DNA from: Nonlabens agnitus
GTDB lineage: Bacteria > Bacteroidota > Bacteroidia > Flavobacteriales > Flavobacteriaceae
Direction of reading: 5' to 3'
Length of the DNA: 64,000 nt
Assembly (NCBI RefSeq): GCF_002994045.1
Contig: NZ_MQUC01000003.1
Coordinates: 1,464,501 to 1,528,500 of the forward strand
Under the pieces are notes generated by a model. That model had not been told where the DNA came from. It did no database searches and saw nothing but the letters and a program-made list of their open reading frames with translations. The position numbers were made by a program, and so were the translations under genes. Positions 36,431 through 45,033 of this stretch are shown piece after piece; the first letter of the stretch is position 1, and each line of letters starts with the position of its first letter.

Positions 36431-37109
36431 TGCGAATTTCGTATTTTAGGTGGTGCAAAATTACGAAAACGATAGCGTTGCGCTTACTAATGATGTTTTA
36501 AACTTTCGCAAGTTTTTATGATCTTAGTTTCATGAAATTATTGCCAGCCCTACTTCTCGTTTTCTTGACCATTTCCTGCTCTGATCCTGAGACGGTTGAG
36601 CCATCACGACCTGATGATGCAGTGCTTTATTTCCCGCCAATTGATGATAGGACATGGGAAACCACAACTCCAGCCAGCTTGGGCTGGGACGAGTCTAAAC
36701 TAGCAGAATTGTATTCTTTTCTGGAAAACAATGACACCAGAGCATTTATTTTACTTAAAGATGGTAAAATAGTTAGTGAAAAATATTGGGGAAAAGATCT
36801 TCTGGAACGTTTTGATTTTGATTCTAATTCGCAATGGTATTGGGCCAGTGCCGGAAAATCCTTGACCAGTGTTCTTACGGGAATTGCGCAAGACAAAGGA
36901 CTTTTATCCGTTGATGATGCTACGCAAGACTACTTAGGCGTTGGATGGACCTCCATGCCGGCTGGTCAGGAAAGCCGTATTTCTATCAGGAATCAATTAT
37001 CCATGAATACTGGACTGGATTTTACCAATGGCAATCTGAGTTGTACAGATCCAGCTTGTCTCAACTACAAATCAGATCCAGCAACTGAGTGGTATTACTA
37101 CAATGCGCC

Positions 37110-37191
37110 ATATACATCTTAATCTTGTATTCTCTTTATTTTTAAAATCAAACAGAAAGAACAAAAGGGAAGGTTAAGGTACAGATATACA
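37110..37191. repeat. 75-bp extra segment bounded by ATATACA direct repeats
   Basis: ATATACA occurs at 37110-37116 (end of the intact host reading frame) and again at 37185-37191 (directly left of the first IS110 copy), with 68 bp of unrelated A-rich sequence between. The intact host gene should have ATATACA once, so the segment is a separate insertion with a 7-bp duplication, or filler made during IS insertion. Confidence 0.65.
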
Positions 37192-38405
37192 TTGAAGCAT
37201 TGGACTTCGTCAACATTGATTACCACTTCCCTTTTTCTACAGTACTACGTTCAGTTCTATGAGACTTGAGATCTCGTTTTTAAGTTGTTGTAATGTCTGT
37301 AGAATCGTCCTTTCATAAAACTATTTATTATGGATAAATATACAGAAGTCTTTGGAGTAGACATCAGCAAGGACCACTTTGATGTCTTTAGTGAGCGTTA
37401 TGGACATGAACGTTTCAGTAACAACGATGATGGGTTCCATAGGTTTCTGGAGGGTCTGTACGATACGGACCTGGTGGTCATGGAGGCAACGGGATATTAC
37501 CACGTTTTGTTACTTGAGTTCCTGAATGGTTTTGGAGTACCGTCATCCCTTCTCAATCCTCTGTCGGTAAAGCGTTTTATCCAGATGAGATTGAAGCGTG
37601 TAAAGACGGACAAGAGCGATGCAGAGATGATACGCAGCTATGGCCTACAGGAAAAGGTCGCCATTTATCAGAATAAGAGTGTGGAATCCAAAGCAATGCT
37701 TCAGACCTGTAGTATGCTGGAGGTGTACCTGAAGCAGCGTACGATGCTGAAGAATAAGCTACACGGTGAGAAGACCCTTGGTGAGCCATCCGAGGTATTG
37801 GTCAAGAGCCTACAGTGCAGCATTACGCATATGGATCAACAGATACAAGTGCTGGAAAACGAATTGGCAGATCTGGTCAAGATGCTCTACGGCAATCAAA
37901 AGGCCCATCTGTGCAGCATCCCTGGAATAGGAGACCGCACGGCTATCTATCTTTTGGCACTGACCGATGGCTTTTCCCGTTTTCAAACGGCCTCACAGCT
38001 CATCAGCTATGCCGGGATGAGTCCGGTGATACGTGAATCGGGCAGTAGCGTGAGAGGTCGCAGCAGGATCAGCAAGATGGGCAACAGGAGGCTGCGCAAT
38101 TTGATGTTCATGTGCGCCTTTAACGCCTGTAAGCACAATCCAGGATGCAAGGCAATGTATGAGCGCATCACGGCAAAGGGCAAGAGCAAGAAACTGGCTT
38201 TGATAGCTGTTGGGAACAAACTGCTCAGACAGGCCTTTGCGATAGGTAAGAGTGGCCTGCCTTTCGATCCGGCATACGTGAGTCGAGTAGCCTAAAAGGT
38301 CTCACTTTAGAGAGAAATACATATCCAAAGGGTCATCAAATCTTTGGAAGGGAAACTTATGGGCTAATTTAAATTAGGAAATAGCTTGTTTTTTACCTCA
38401 GTTCT
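37192..38405 (+). mobile_element. IS110-family insertion sequence, copy 1
   Basis: 1214-bp unit starting TTGAAGCATTGGACTTCG and ending ...CCTCAGTTCT. It has 138 bp of non-coding left end before the transposase and 110 bp after it. There are no terminal inverted repeats, as usual for IS110. The right end contains the palindrome CTAATTTAAATTAG (38364-38377). A TTG trinucleotide occurs at each of the three element borders and is the probable crossover core. The second copy follows with no base in between. Confidence 0.9.
37330..38295 (+). CDS. IS110-family transposase (copy 1)
   Basis: 321 residues, typical for the family. The N-terminal RuvC-like DEDD domain shows GVDISKDHFDV, VVMEATGYY and KTDKSDAEMIR with its acidic residues. 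The C-terminal Transposase_20 domain shows CSIPGIGDRTA and ISYAGMSPVIRESGSS with the serine expected to act as nucleophile. IS110 recombinases cut and rejoin DNA at a short core guided by a non-coding RNA made from the element's end. The protein is identical in sequence to the copy at 38544. No frameshift or stop, so it may be active. Confidence 0.95.
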   Translation: MDKYTEVFGVDISKDHFDVFSERYGHERFSNNDDGFHRFLEGLYDTDLVVMEATGYYHVLLLEFLNGFGVPSSLLNPLSVKRFIQMRLKRVKTDKSDAEMIRSYGLQEKVAIYQNKSVESKAMLQTCSMLEVYLKQRTMLKNKLHGEKTLGEPSEVLVKSLQCSITHMDQQIQVLENELADLVKMLYGNQKAHLCSIPGIGDRTAIYLLALTDGFSRFQTASQLISYAGMSPVIRESGSSVRGRSRISKMGNRRLRNLMFMCAFNACKHNPGCKAMYERITAKGKSKKLALIAVGNKLLRQAFAIGKSGLPFDPAYVSRVA

Positions 38406-39619
38406 TTGAAGCATTGGACTTCGTCAACATTGATTACCACTTCCCTTTTTCTACAGTACTACGTTCAGTTCTATGAGACTTGAGATCTCGTTTTTAAGTT
38501 GTTGTAATGTCTGTAGAATCGTCCTTTCATAAAACTATTTATTATGGATAAATATACAGAAGTCTTTGGAGTAGACATCAGCAAGGACCACTTTGATGTC
38601 TTTAGTGAGCGTTATGGACATGAACGTTTCAGTAACAACGATGATGGGTTCCATAGGTTTCTGGAGGGTCTGTACGATACGGACCTGGTGGTCATGGAGG
38701 CAACGGGATATTACCACGTTTTGTTACTTGAGTTCCTGAATGGTTTTGGAGTACCGTCATCCCTTCTCAATCCTCTGTCGGTAAAGCGTTTTATCCAGAT
38801 GAGATTGAAGCGTGTAAAGACGGACAAGAGCGATGCAGAGATGATACGCAGCTATGGCCTACAGGAAAAGGTCGCCATTTATCAGAATAAGAGTGTGGAA
38901 TCCAAAGCAATGCTTCAGACCTGTAGTATGCTGGAGGTGTACCTGAAGCAGCGTACGATGCTGAAGAATAAGCTACACGGTGAGAAGACCCTTGGTGAGC
39001 CATCCGAGGTATTGGTCAAGAGCCTACAGTGCAGCATTACGCATATGGATCAACAGATACAAGTGCTGGAAAACGAATTGGCAGATCTGGTCAAGATGCT
39101 CTACGGCAATCAAAAGGCCCATCTGTGCAGCATCCCTGGAATAGGAGACCGCACGGCTATCTATCTTTTGGCACTGACCGATGGCTTTTCCCGTTTTCAA
39201 ACGGCCTCACAGCTCATCAGCTATGCCGGGATGAGTCCGGTGATACGTGAATCGGGCAGTAGCGTGAGAGGTCGCAGCAGGATCAGCAAGATGGGCAACA
39301 GGAGGCTGCGCAATTTGATGTTCATGTGCGCCTTTAACGCCTGTAAGCACAATCCAGGATGCAAGGCAATGTATGAGCGCATCACGGCAAAGGGCAAGAG
39401 CAAGAAACTGGCTTTGATAGCTGTTGGGAACAAACTGCTCAGACAGGCCTTTGCGATAGGTAAGAGTGGCCTGCCTTTCGATCCGGCATACGTGAGTCGA
39501 GTAGCCTAAAAGGTCTCACTTTAGAGAGAAATACATATCCAAAGGGTCATCAAATCTTTGGAAGGGAAACTTATGGGCTAATTTAAATTAGGAAATAGCT
39601 TGTTTTTTACCTCAGTTCT
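38406..39619 (+). mobile_element. IS110-family insertion sequence, copy 2 (head-to-tail)
   Basis: Same 1214-bp unit repeated in the same orientation, offset exactly 1214 bp, with no difference seen in the parts I compared. The right border is TTG (39620-39622) joined to the host sequence TTGCACGAGG. The border between the copies (38398-38415) is the right-end/left-end junction found in the circular intermediate of this family. Confidence 0.9.
38544..39509 (+). CDS. IS110-family transposase (copy 2)
   Basis: 321 residues, identical to the copy at 37330 in every residue. Its upstream region (38296-38543) differs in origin: instead of host DNA it has the right end of copy 1 followed by the left end of copy 2. 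In IS110 relatives such a fused junction can create a stronger promoter, so this copy may be expressed differently from copy 1. Small ORFs on the opposite strand in both copies are shadows of the transposase. Confidence 0.95.
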   Translation: MDKYTEVFGVDISKDHFDVFSERYGHERFSNNDDGFHRFLEGLYDTDLVVMEATGYYHVLLLEFLNGFGVPSSLLNPLSVKRFIQMRLKRVKTDKSDAEMIRSYGLQEKVAIYQNKSVESKAMLQTCSMLEVYLKQRTMLKNKLHGEKTLGEPSEVLVKSLQCSITHMDQQIQVLENELADLVKMLYGNQKAHLCSIPGIGDRTAIYLLALTDGFSRFQTASQLISYAGMSPVIRESGSSVRGRSRISKMGNRRLRNLMFMCAFNACKHNPGCKAMYERITAKGKSKKLALIAVGNKLLRQAFAIGKSGLPFDPAYVSRVA

Positions 39620-40241
39620 TTGTTGCACGAGGTGATTTCTATTGCTGGAAATGCTAGCTATAACCAATTAACCGATGAATGGCTTGAAAATCAAATTGGT
39701 ATGTCGGGTACCTGGCGAGAATTGGATCAAAACAATGTGTATTTCAGTACTGCCAGAGATGCGGCACGTTTTGGCCTGTTCAATCTAGCTCGAGGAACTT
39801 GGGACGATCAACAAATACTTACTGAAACTTATTTCTCGCAAATGACACAAACCTCACAAAATCAAAATCCGTCATACGGTTTTCTATGGTGGTTGAATGG
39901 CAATGGCGAGACTGTTTTTCCTTCTTCAACAGTCGCTGTCAATCGGCCAGTGACTTTAAATGCTCCTGATGATATGTTCAGCGCTTTAGGGAAAAATGGT
40001 CAAATCATTGATGTGGTACCCAGTGAGAATCTAGTTCTGGTTCGATTAGGAGGCAATCCAGATGACGCTGAAATTCCCATCGTGATGCACGATGAATTAT
40101 GGGAAATTCTATCTCAAATTATCAATTAGAAAGCACTTGCTGTTTTAATACTAGCGAAGCGTCTTTTTTAGATTGTGATTTCTGTAAGAAGAGGCATATT
40201 AAATTTATGGATCTTTGAGAGAACTGACCAAAACTCTCACC

Positions 40242-41030
40242 ATGAGCTCCAGCAAAAAAGAAACATTCGCCCGTATAGGTATCGCGACCAAAGGAATCAT
40301 TTACACCATTTTAGGAGGATTGACGGCCTATGCCGCCTTTAACTCCAGAAAAAATCTCACCTCAAGCGATGGTGCGCTGGAATATATCGCAAGTCAAAGC
40401 TTCGGTAAAATACTATTGATCATTACAATCATAGGAATCGCAGGATATGTTTTCTGGCGATTGTACCTCGTGATTAAGAATCCAGATGGTAATTCAGACT
40501 CAGAAGCCAAGTCTACCGTGAAACGTATTGGATATTTTTTGAGCGCCGTTTCCTATGCGCTGTTAGCATACACCGCTATTGAAATTATTTTGAATAGTTC
40601 ACAAGGTGGTTCTGGAAAGCAAGGATGGCTTTCCATGACTCTAGATCAATCTTGGGGATCAATTTTGGTCTATCTGATTGCATTTATCTTGTTCGGTAAA
40701 GCCATTTATGAATTGTACAGGGCCTATTCTGACAAGTTCAAAAAGCGTATTCAAAATGCGGAGCTTGACCACAAAGCACAATCCTTTCTAATTAATGCCG
40801 GTAAAGCAGGTTTTACGGCCCGTGCGATCGTATTTGGGATCATAGCGTTTTTATTCTTTAAAGCTGCCTCACAATCTGATGCTCAAATGGCTGGAGGCAC
40901 TAAACAGGCATTTTCTTTTCTGCAAGAACAAGGTGGCCTGATTCTTCTGGGTATTGTAGCCTTTGGCTTGGCTCTGTACGGCATCTATCTGCTGGCCAGT
41001 TCCAGATATAGAAACATTCCTATTCAGTAA
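40242..41030 (+). CDS. DUF1206 family membrane protein
   Basis: 262 residues from the ATG at 40242; nine more codons are open upstream. It has three internally repeated units, each a pair of membrane helices starting with a (F.R.G..TKG/ARG)-like motif: FARIGIATKGIIYTILG, VKRIGYFLSAVSYALLA and KAGFTARAIVFGIIA. This is the DUF1206 layout. The C-terminus SSRYRNIPIQ is shared with the next gene. Function unknown. It lies 112 bp after the broken hydrolase and 129 bp before its paralogue. Confidence 0.85.
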   Translation: MSSSKKETFARIGIATKGIIYTILGGLTAYAAFNSRKNLTSSDGALEYIASQSFGKILLIITIIGIAGYVFWRLYLVIKNPDGNSDSEAKSTVKRIGYFLSAVSYALLAYTAIEIILNSSQGGSGKQGWLSMTLDQSWGSILVYLIAFILFGKAIYELYRAYSDKFKKRIQNAELDHKAQSFLINAGKAGFTARAIVFGIIAFLFFKAASQSDAQMAGGTKQAFSFLQEQGGLILLGIVAFGLALYGIYLLASSRYRNIPIQ

Positions 41031-41159
41031 GAACCTTTTTTCAAATCGGTATTCTCGAATTGTTAAGTTCTACCGAACTTTCAGCCGATAGCGCTTGATA
41101 TAGCAGTAGATTGAGTAACTTGAACCTTCTTAAGCCTCAAGTAACTCCACTACTCAACA

Positions 41160-41933
41160 TTGAAAAATTCAAGACGTTTTTCCAGATTTGGTATTGCCAC
41201 TAAAGGACTCGTTTTCTTTTTAATAGGTGTGATGGCGCTTATCACAGCACTCAATCTCAATTATGCTCTAAAAAACGAAAAAGAGATCATTGAATGGGTC
41301 TACAGGTTGGAGTTGGGCTGGTTTTTACTTTTAATCATCATCATTGGTTTATCGGGTTACATTTTTTCCAGATTTTATCTCACATTCAACCGCAACGATT
41401 ACGATGGTTCCAACGGCAAACCCAAATACCGCAGAGCCGCCTACCTCATCAACGCATTAGGATATTGTCTCCTGCTCTTGACCTGCATCACGATTTTACT
41501 GGGTAAGAACGATTCTGGAGATTCTGAGTTGAAGATTATGGTATTGCAATCGGTCATAGGGAAGATTGTGGTTTACATCATAGCCTTAGGACTTGCCATA
41601 AGTGCAGTGAATGAATGGTGGATTTCATTTTCTATAATGATGGACAAGATGATCAATCCTGAAGAGTTAAGTCCTAAGCAATATAAATACCTATTACTGT
41701 TAGGTAGATTTGGTAGGTTTAGTCGTGGGATTGTTTTTGGGATCTTTGCCTATGTTCTAGCAAGGTCTGCCTACTACGATCTTCAAAATTTACCTGATGG
41801 AGCAGACGCTGCCTTTGCATTTATAAGTGCCACCTATGGCGCATTCATTATGGGAACGGTAGCATTTGGAGTAATGTGCTATGGTTTGTATCTCATTTTG
41901 AGTGGTAAACACCGCAACATTCCCATTAAGTAA
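41160..41933 (+). CDS. DUF1206 family membrane protein, paralogue
   Basis: 257 residues, starting at TTG (41160) since no in-frame ATG precedes the conserved FSRFGIATKGLVFFL. It has the same six-helix, three-repeat layout as the gene before it and nearly the same end (GKHRNIPIK), but the two are well diverged, so the duplication is old. No catalytic motif is seen. The two may form a hetero-oligomer. Confidence 0.8.
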   Translation: MKNSRRFSRFGIATKGLVFFLIGVMALITALNLNYALKNEKEIIEWVYRLELGWFLLLIIIIGLSGYIFSRFYLTFNRNDYDGSNGKPKYRRAAYLINALGYCLLLLTCITILLGKNDSGDSELKIMVLQSVIGKIVVYIIALGLAISAVNEWWISFSIMMDKMINPEELSPKQYKYLLLLGRFGRFSRGIVFGIFAYVLARSAYYDLQNLPDGADAAFAFISATYGAFIMGTVAFGVMCYGLYLILSGKHRNIPIK

Positions 41934-41945
41934 AACTTATTGATT

Positions 41946-42305
41946 TTACTCCACAGTAAAATTTATCCTTAAAATTAGCATACCGTCTGCTGTACTGTTG
42001 TCAAACATGGCTCTGGGATGCCTTATTTCCACAAAATCAGATCCAGTAAATCCGCTTGCAGGTGTGTATTTATAAATGAGTTGGTTAGGATCAGTACGTT
42101 CAATAATCTCACTTAATGTGGCGTTTTCTGGTTTTCTAGAAATTACGATATCACTACCGTCACTTCCTTGGCCTAAAAAATATGAGTAATCCTCAGAAGT
42201 CTTCAAGGAAACGTTCATGTTAGAAATAATATCATCAGGCTCCTGATTGTCAGCGGAACAGGATAAAAAAAGTAGTGGCAGGATAAACAATAGAATCGTC
42301 CTCAT
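41946..42305 (-). CDS. Hypothetical lipoprotein with Ig-like beta-sandwich
   Basis: 119 residues or just under, from the ATG at 42305. It has a lipobox (LLFILPLLFLSCSAD). The mature ~100 residues form a single beta domain with DGSDIVISRKP and YKYTPASGFTGSDFVEI, the pattern of bacterial Ig-like/cadherin-like repeat domains (NDxF.YTP..GF.G.D). As a lone domain on a lipid anchor it may bind a partner at the outer membrane. Convergent with the DUF1206 gene. Confidence 0.75.
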   Translation of the reverse strand: MRTILLFILPLLFLSCSADNQEPDDIISNMNVSLKTSEDYSYFLGQGSDGSDIVISRKPENATLSEIIERTDPNQLIYKYTPASGFTGSDFVEIRHPRAMFDNSTADGMLILRINFTVE

Positions 42306-42395
42306 ATTTAAAAGCTTAGATTTTAAAGATAACATTATACTGACCGGTGGAATATTTATTTCGGATGAATTCCAAAAATTCTATCTTCACGATCT

Positions 42396-44939
42396 ATGAA
42401 AAAACACGTTCTTAATCTATTACTTGCCTTTTTATTTGTGGCAGGCACAGTGGCACAAGAAAACAGACTGGGTGATGAGCCAGTAAGCAGTTCAGAAATC
42501 TACCACCATATTGAAAAGTTAGGATTTTTGGGATCTGCCTTATTTATTGCGGCGCATCCAGATGACGAAAATACCCGTTTGATCGCCTGGCTGGACAATG
42601 AAAAAATGGCGCGTACCGCCTATTTATCATTAACCCGAGGCGATGGTGGTCAAAATTTGATAGGTCCAGAGTTAAGAGAACAATTGGGAATGATCAGGAC
42701 GCAAGAACTGCTGGAAGCTAGAAACATCGATGGCGGCGAGCAATTTTTCACACGCGCAAATGACTTTGGATATTCTAAGGATCCTGAAGAAACACTGGAT
42801 ATTTGGAATAAAAATGAGGTCTTGTCAGACGTAGTTCGGGTGATACGTAAATTTCAACCAGACATCATTATCAATAGGTTTGATCATAGAACTGCTGGCA
42901 CCACGCATGGCCATCATACCAGTAGCGCCATTCTAAGTGTCGAAGCTTTCAACATGGTGAGCGACAAAAATGCATTTCCTGCACAATTAAAATACGTCGA
43001 CACCTGGAAGCCAGAGCGTTTGTTCTTCAACACTAGCTGGTGGTTTTATGGTAGCGAGGACGCTTTCGCGAAAGCGGACAAAACAAATCTTCTTCAAATA
43101 GATAATGGCGATTATTTCAGTTCGACCGGCTACTCTGTAGGCGAGATCGCCGCATTGAGCCGAAGCCGTCATCAATCTCAAGGGTTTGGATCATCGGGAT
43201 CAAGAGGTTCTTCCACCGAATATCTGGAGTTTCTGGAAGGATCTTTTCCTACCGACAAAACCGATCCGTTTTCTGGTATCAACACCACCTGGACCAGAGT
43301 AGATGGCGGTAAAAAAGTACAGTCGCAATGGGAAACTGTCCTGTCCAACTATGACTTCAAAAATCCAGCATCAAGTCTAGACAATCTGCTCGCATTGCGC
43401 AAAGAAATTAGTTCATTATCAGACGGTTATTGGAAAAATGTCAAGTTAGGTGAGGTTGACAAGATCATAAAAGAACTAATTGGTCTGTATGCCAAAGCGT
43501 ACGTGACACAACCTTATGCCACGTCTGGCGAGTCCATCCAATTGAATCTGGAACTTGCGAACCGAGCCATAGATAAATTGAATTACCAGATCAACAATAA
43601 TGCAGCGGTTTATTTTGAAAAAGCCGCTGGTTCTATCTCTAACAATACTTCCATCACGGTAGAAGGAACTCTAAATATCCCTAGCGATCAAGCACCTACA
43701 AGTCCTTACTATTTAGAAAAAGATGGAAGCCTAGGTATGTATGTGGTGGACGATCCCAACATGATAGGAATCCCTGAAGCAGCGGCAGCTTTTCAGGTTC
43801 CAGTGATTTTGACGTTTGGCGATCAGAAAATTGGGATGTCCTTACCGGTCATTTATAAAACCACAGATCGTGTACGTGGCGAGATCTATGAGCCTTTCCA
43901 TGTGGTGCCAGCTCTATCTATTTCTATAGAAAATCCCGTTTACATTTTCAAGGACAAAGAAAAAAGAGAAATTACAGTCAGTATAAAGGCTTACGACGAT
44001 TTGTTGAATGTGTTCATTTTGGCCGAAACGCCTCCCAACTGGCTTCAGGATAAAATTAGAAGAGCCTCTTTCAACATATCCAAAGGACAGACCATGTCTT
44101 ATAAATTCTACGTATATGCACCAAATGAATCTTCGGAAGGTGAAGTGACCGTTTATGCCACATCTGGCAATAAAAAATACGATCAAGAAGTCATCAACAT
44201 TAATTACAACCACATTCCAGACCAGCAACTGGTGCGACCAGCGACCGCAAAACTGGTCAATCCTGGACTTTCCAATCTTGCGCAAACCGTTGCATATATC
44301 AACGGCGCAGGCGATGATGTTGCCACGGCCATTGAAGCCATAGGAAGCAAGGTTTTTAAATTTGAGCCTAGCGAAGTCCCATCTGATTTGAGTAAATACG
44401 ATGCCGTGGTCGTGGGAATCAGAGCCTTTAACGTGGAGCCAGAAGCCATGGCAAATCTTCAAAACAGACTGGATACCTTCGTTAAGAACGGCGGCACACT
44501 GGTCATGCAGTATAACACAGACCGCGGTATTCCTAGTGACGCATTAGGACCGTTGGAGATATCGCTTTCGCGAAAGCGAGTTACCGACGAGAATGCAGCC
44601 ATAACCTTCCTATATCCAGAAAACAAAGTTCTGAACGCACCTAACAAAATCACGCAACAAGACTTTGAAGGTTGGGTCCAAGAACGTGGACTGTATTTCC
44701 CAGAAAAATGGGATCCAGCGTTTGAGCCCATTCTAGGCATGAATGATAAAGGCGAGTCCCAAACTAAAGGAAGTTTGCTGGTCGCACCTTATGGTGACGG
44801 CCATGTGGTCTACACCGGTTTGAGCCTTTTTAGAGAATTACCTGCAGGTGTTGCTGGTGCCTACAAATTGCTGGCAAACATGATTAGTTTGAGTAAAAAC
44901 AGACCTAACCTTGAAACAAAACAAGATCAAAAGTTCTAA
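42396..44939 (+). CDS. Secreted PIG-L family deacetylase
   Basis: 847 residues. After the signal peptide (LLLAFLFVAGTVAQ), a PIG-L/LmbE domain (~45-290) carries the zinc-site motif AHPDDE (53-58) and the second histidine cluster GTTHGHHTSS. The long middle has beta-sandwich character. The last ~200 residues resemble a class-I glutamine-amidotransferase-like fold (KYDAVVVGIRAFNVE, NGGTLVMQYNT). PIG-L enzymes remove N-acetyl groups from GlcNAc-type sugars; the secreted form suggests action on external glycans. A sodium symporter follows, consistent with uptake of a product. Two iterated palindromes lie inside the gene. Confidence 0.88.
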   Translation: MKKHVLNLLLAFLFVAGTVAQENRLGDEPVSSSEIYHHIEKLGFLGSALFIAAHPDDENTRLIAWLDNEKMARTAYLSLTRGDGGQNLIGPELREQLGMIRTQELLEARNIDGGEQFFTRANDFGYSKDPEETLDIWNKNEVLSDVVRVIRKFQPDIIINRFDHRTAGTTHGHHTSSAILSVEAFNMVSDKNAFPAQLKYVDTWKPERLFFNTSWWFYGSEDAFAKADKTNLLQIDNGDYFSSTGYSVGEIAALSRSRHQSQGFGSSGSRGSSTEYLEFLEGSFPTDKTDPFSGINTTWTRVDGGKKVQSQWETVLSNYDFKNPASSLDNLLALRKEISSLSDGYWKNVKLGEVDKIIKELIGLYAKAYVTQPYATSGESIQLNLELANRAIDKLNYQINNNAAVYFEKAAGSISNNTSITVEGTLNIPSDQAPTSPYYLEKDGSLGMYVVDDPNMIGIPEAAAAFQVPVILTFGDQKIGMSLPVIYKTTDRVRGEIYEPFHVVPALSISIENPVYIFKDKEKREITVSIKAYDDLLNVFILAETPPNWLQDKIRRASFNISKGQTMSYKFYVYAPNESSEGEVTVYATSGNKKYDQEVININYNHIPDQQLVRPATAKLVNPGLSNLAQTVAYINGAGDDVATAIEAIGSKVFKFEPSEVPSDLSKYDAVVVGIRAFNVEPEAMANLQNRLDTFVKNGGTLVMQYNTDRGIPSDALGPLEISLSRKRVTDENAAITFLYPENKVLNAPNKITQQDFEGWVQERGLYFPEKWDPAFEPILGMNDKGESQTKGSLLVAPYGDGHVVYTGLSLFRELPAGVAGAYKLLANMISLSKNRPNLETKQDQKF
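43061..43076. repeat. Iterated palindrome (copy 11), inside PIG-L gene
   Basis: Perfect copy, read as AFAKA. Confidence 0.95.
44563..44578. repeat. Iterated palindrome (copy 12), inside PIG-L gene
   Basis: Perfect copy, read as SLSRKR. Confidence 0.95.
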
Positions 44940-45033
44940 AAAGTGGAACCGTTTGTACGTGCTGGTGATCGTCGCTAACCTGATGTTTGCCGTGGCATTC
45001 TACATTCTAAGCTCGGTTTATGGGAATAGCTGA
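44911..45033 (+). CDS. Small single-span membrane protein (40 residues) overlapping two genes
   Basis: A frame from TTG at 44911 to TGA at 45033 encodes 40 residues: a basic start (KQNKIKSSKKWNRLY) and one hydrophobic helix (VLVIVANLMFAVAFYILSSV). It overlaps the last 29 bases of the PIG-L gene and the first 14 of the symporter, so it bridges the 80-bp gap and would couple all three. The positive-inside charge pattern is that of a real membrane protein, and several sodium:solute symporters use small membrane partners. The TTG start and short length leave doubt. Confidence 0.5.
   Translation: MKQNKIKSSKKWNRLYVLVIVANLMFAVAFYILSSVYGNS

Larger units (their letters stand above)
36532..40129 (+). 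pseudogene. Serine hydrolase (beta-lactamase family), split by tandem IS110 elements
   Basis: The 5' part (36532-37116, 195 codons) has a lipobox signal (LLLVFLTISCSD), the SxxK catalytic motif SAGK, and a YYYN region. The 3' part (39620-40129) continues with LHEVISIAGNASYNQ to the C-terminus (EILSQIIN). Joining ...NAPYT at 37116 to TTG TTG CAC at 39620 restores one 364-residue frame, the normal size for a class-C-beta-lactamase-like hydrolase or esterase. The insertion adds a premature stop (TCT TAA) 3 bp after the break. The reading frame on both sides is otherwise undamaged, so the insertion is recent. The ATG-less 3' part is unlikely to be expressed usefully. Confidence 0.9.

Noticed and set aside
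36431..36531. Cobalamin riboswitch upstream of icmF
   Set aside because: The gap is only about 100 bp and has none of the conserved B12-box sequence; it is also needed for the divergent hydrolase promoter.
37321..37503. Minus-strand ORFs of 60-70 residues inside both IS110 copies
   Set aside because: They lie fully inside the transposase gene, have no family resemblance and are repeated only because the element is.
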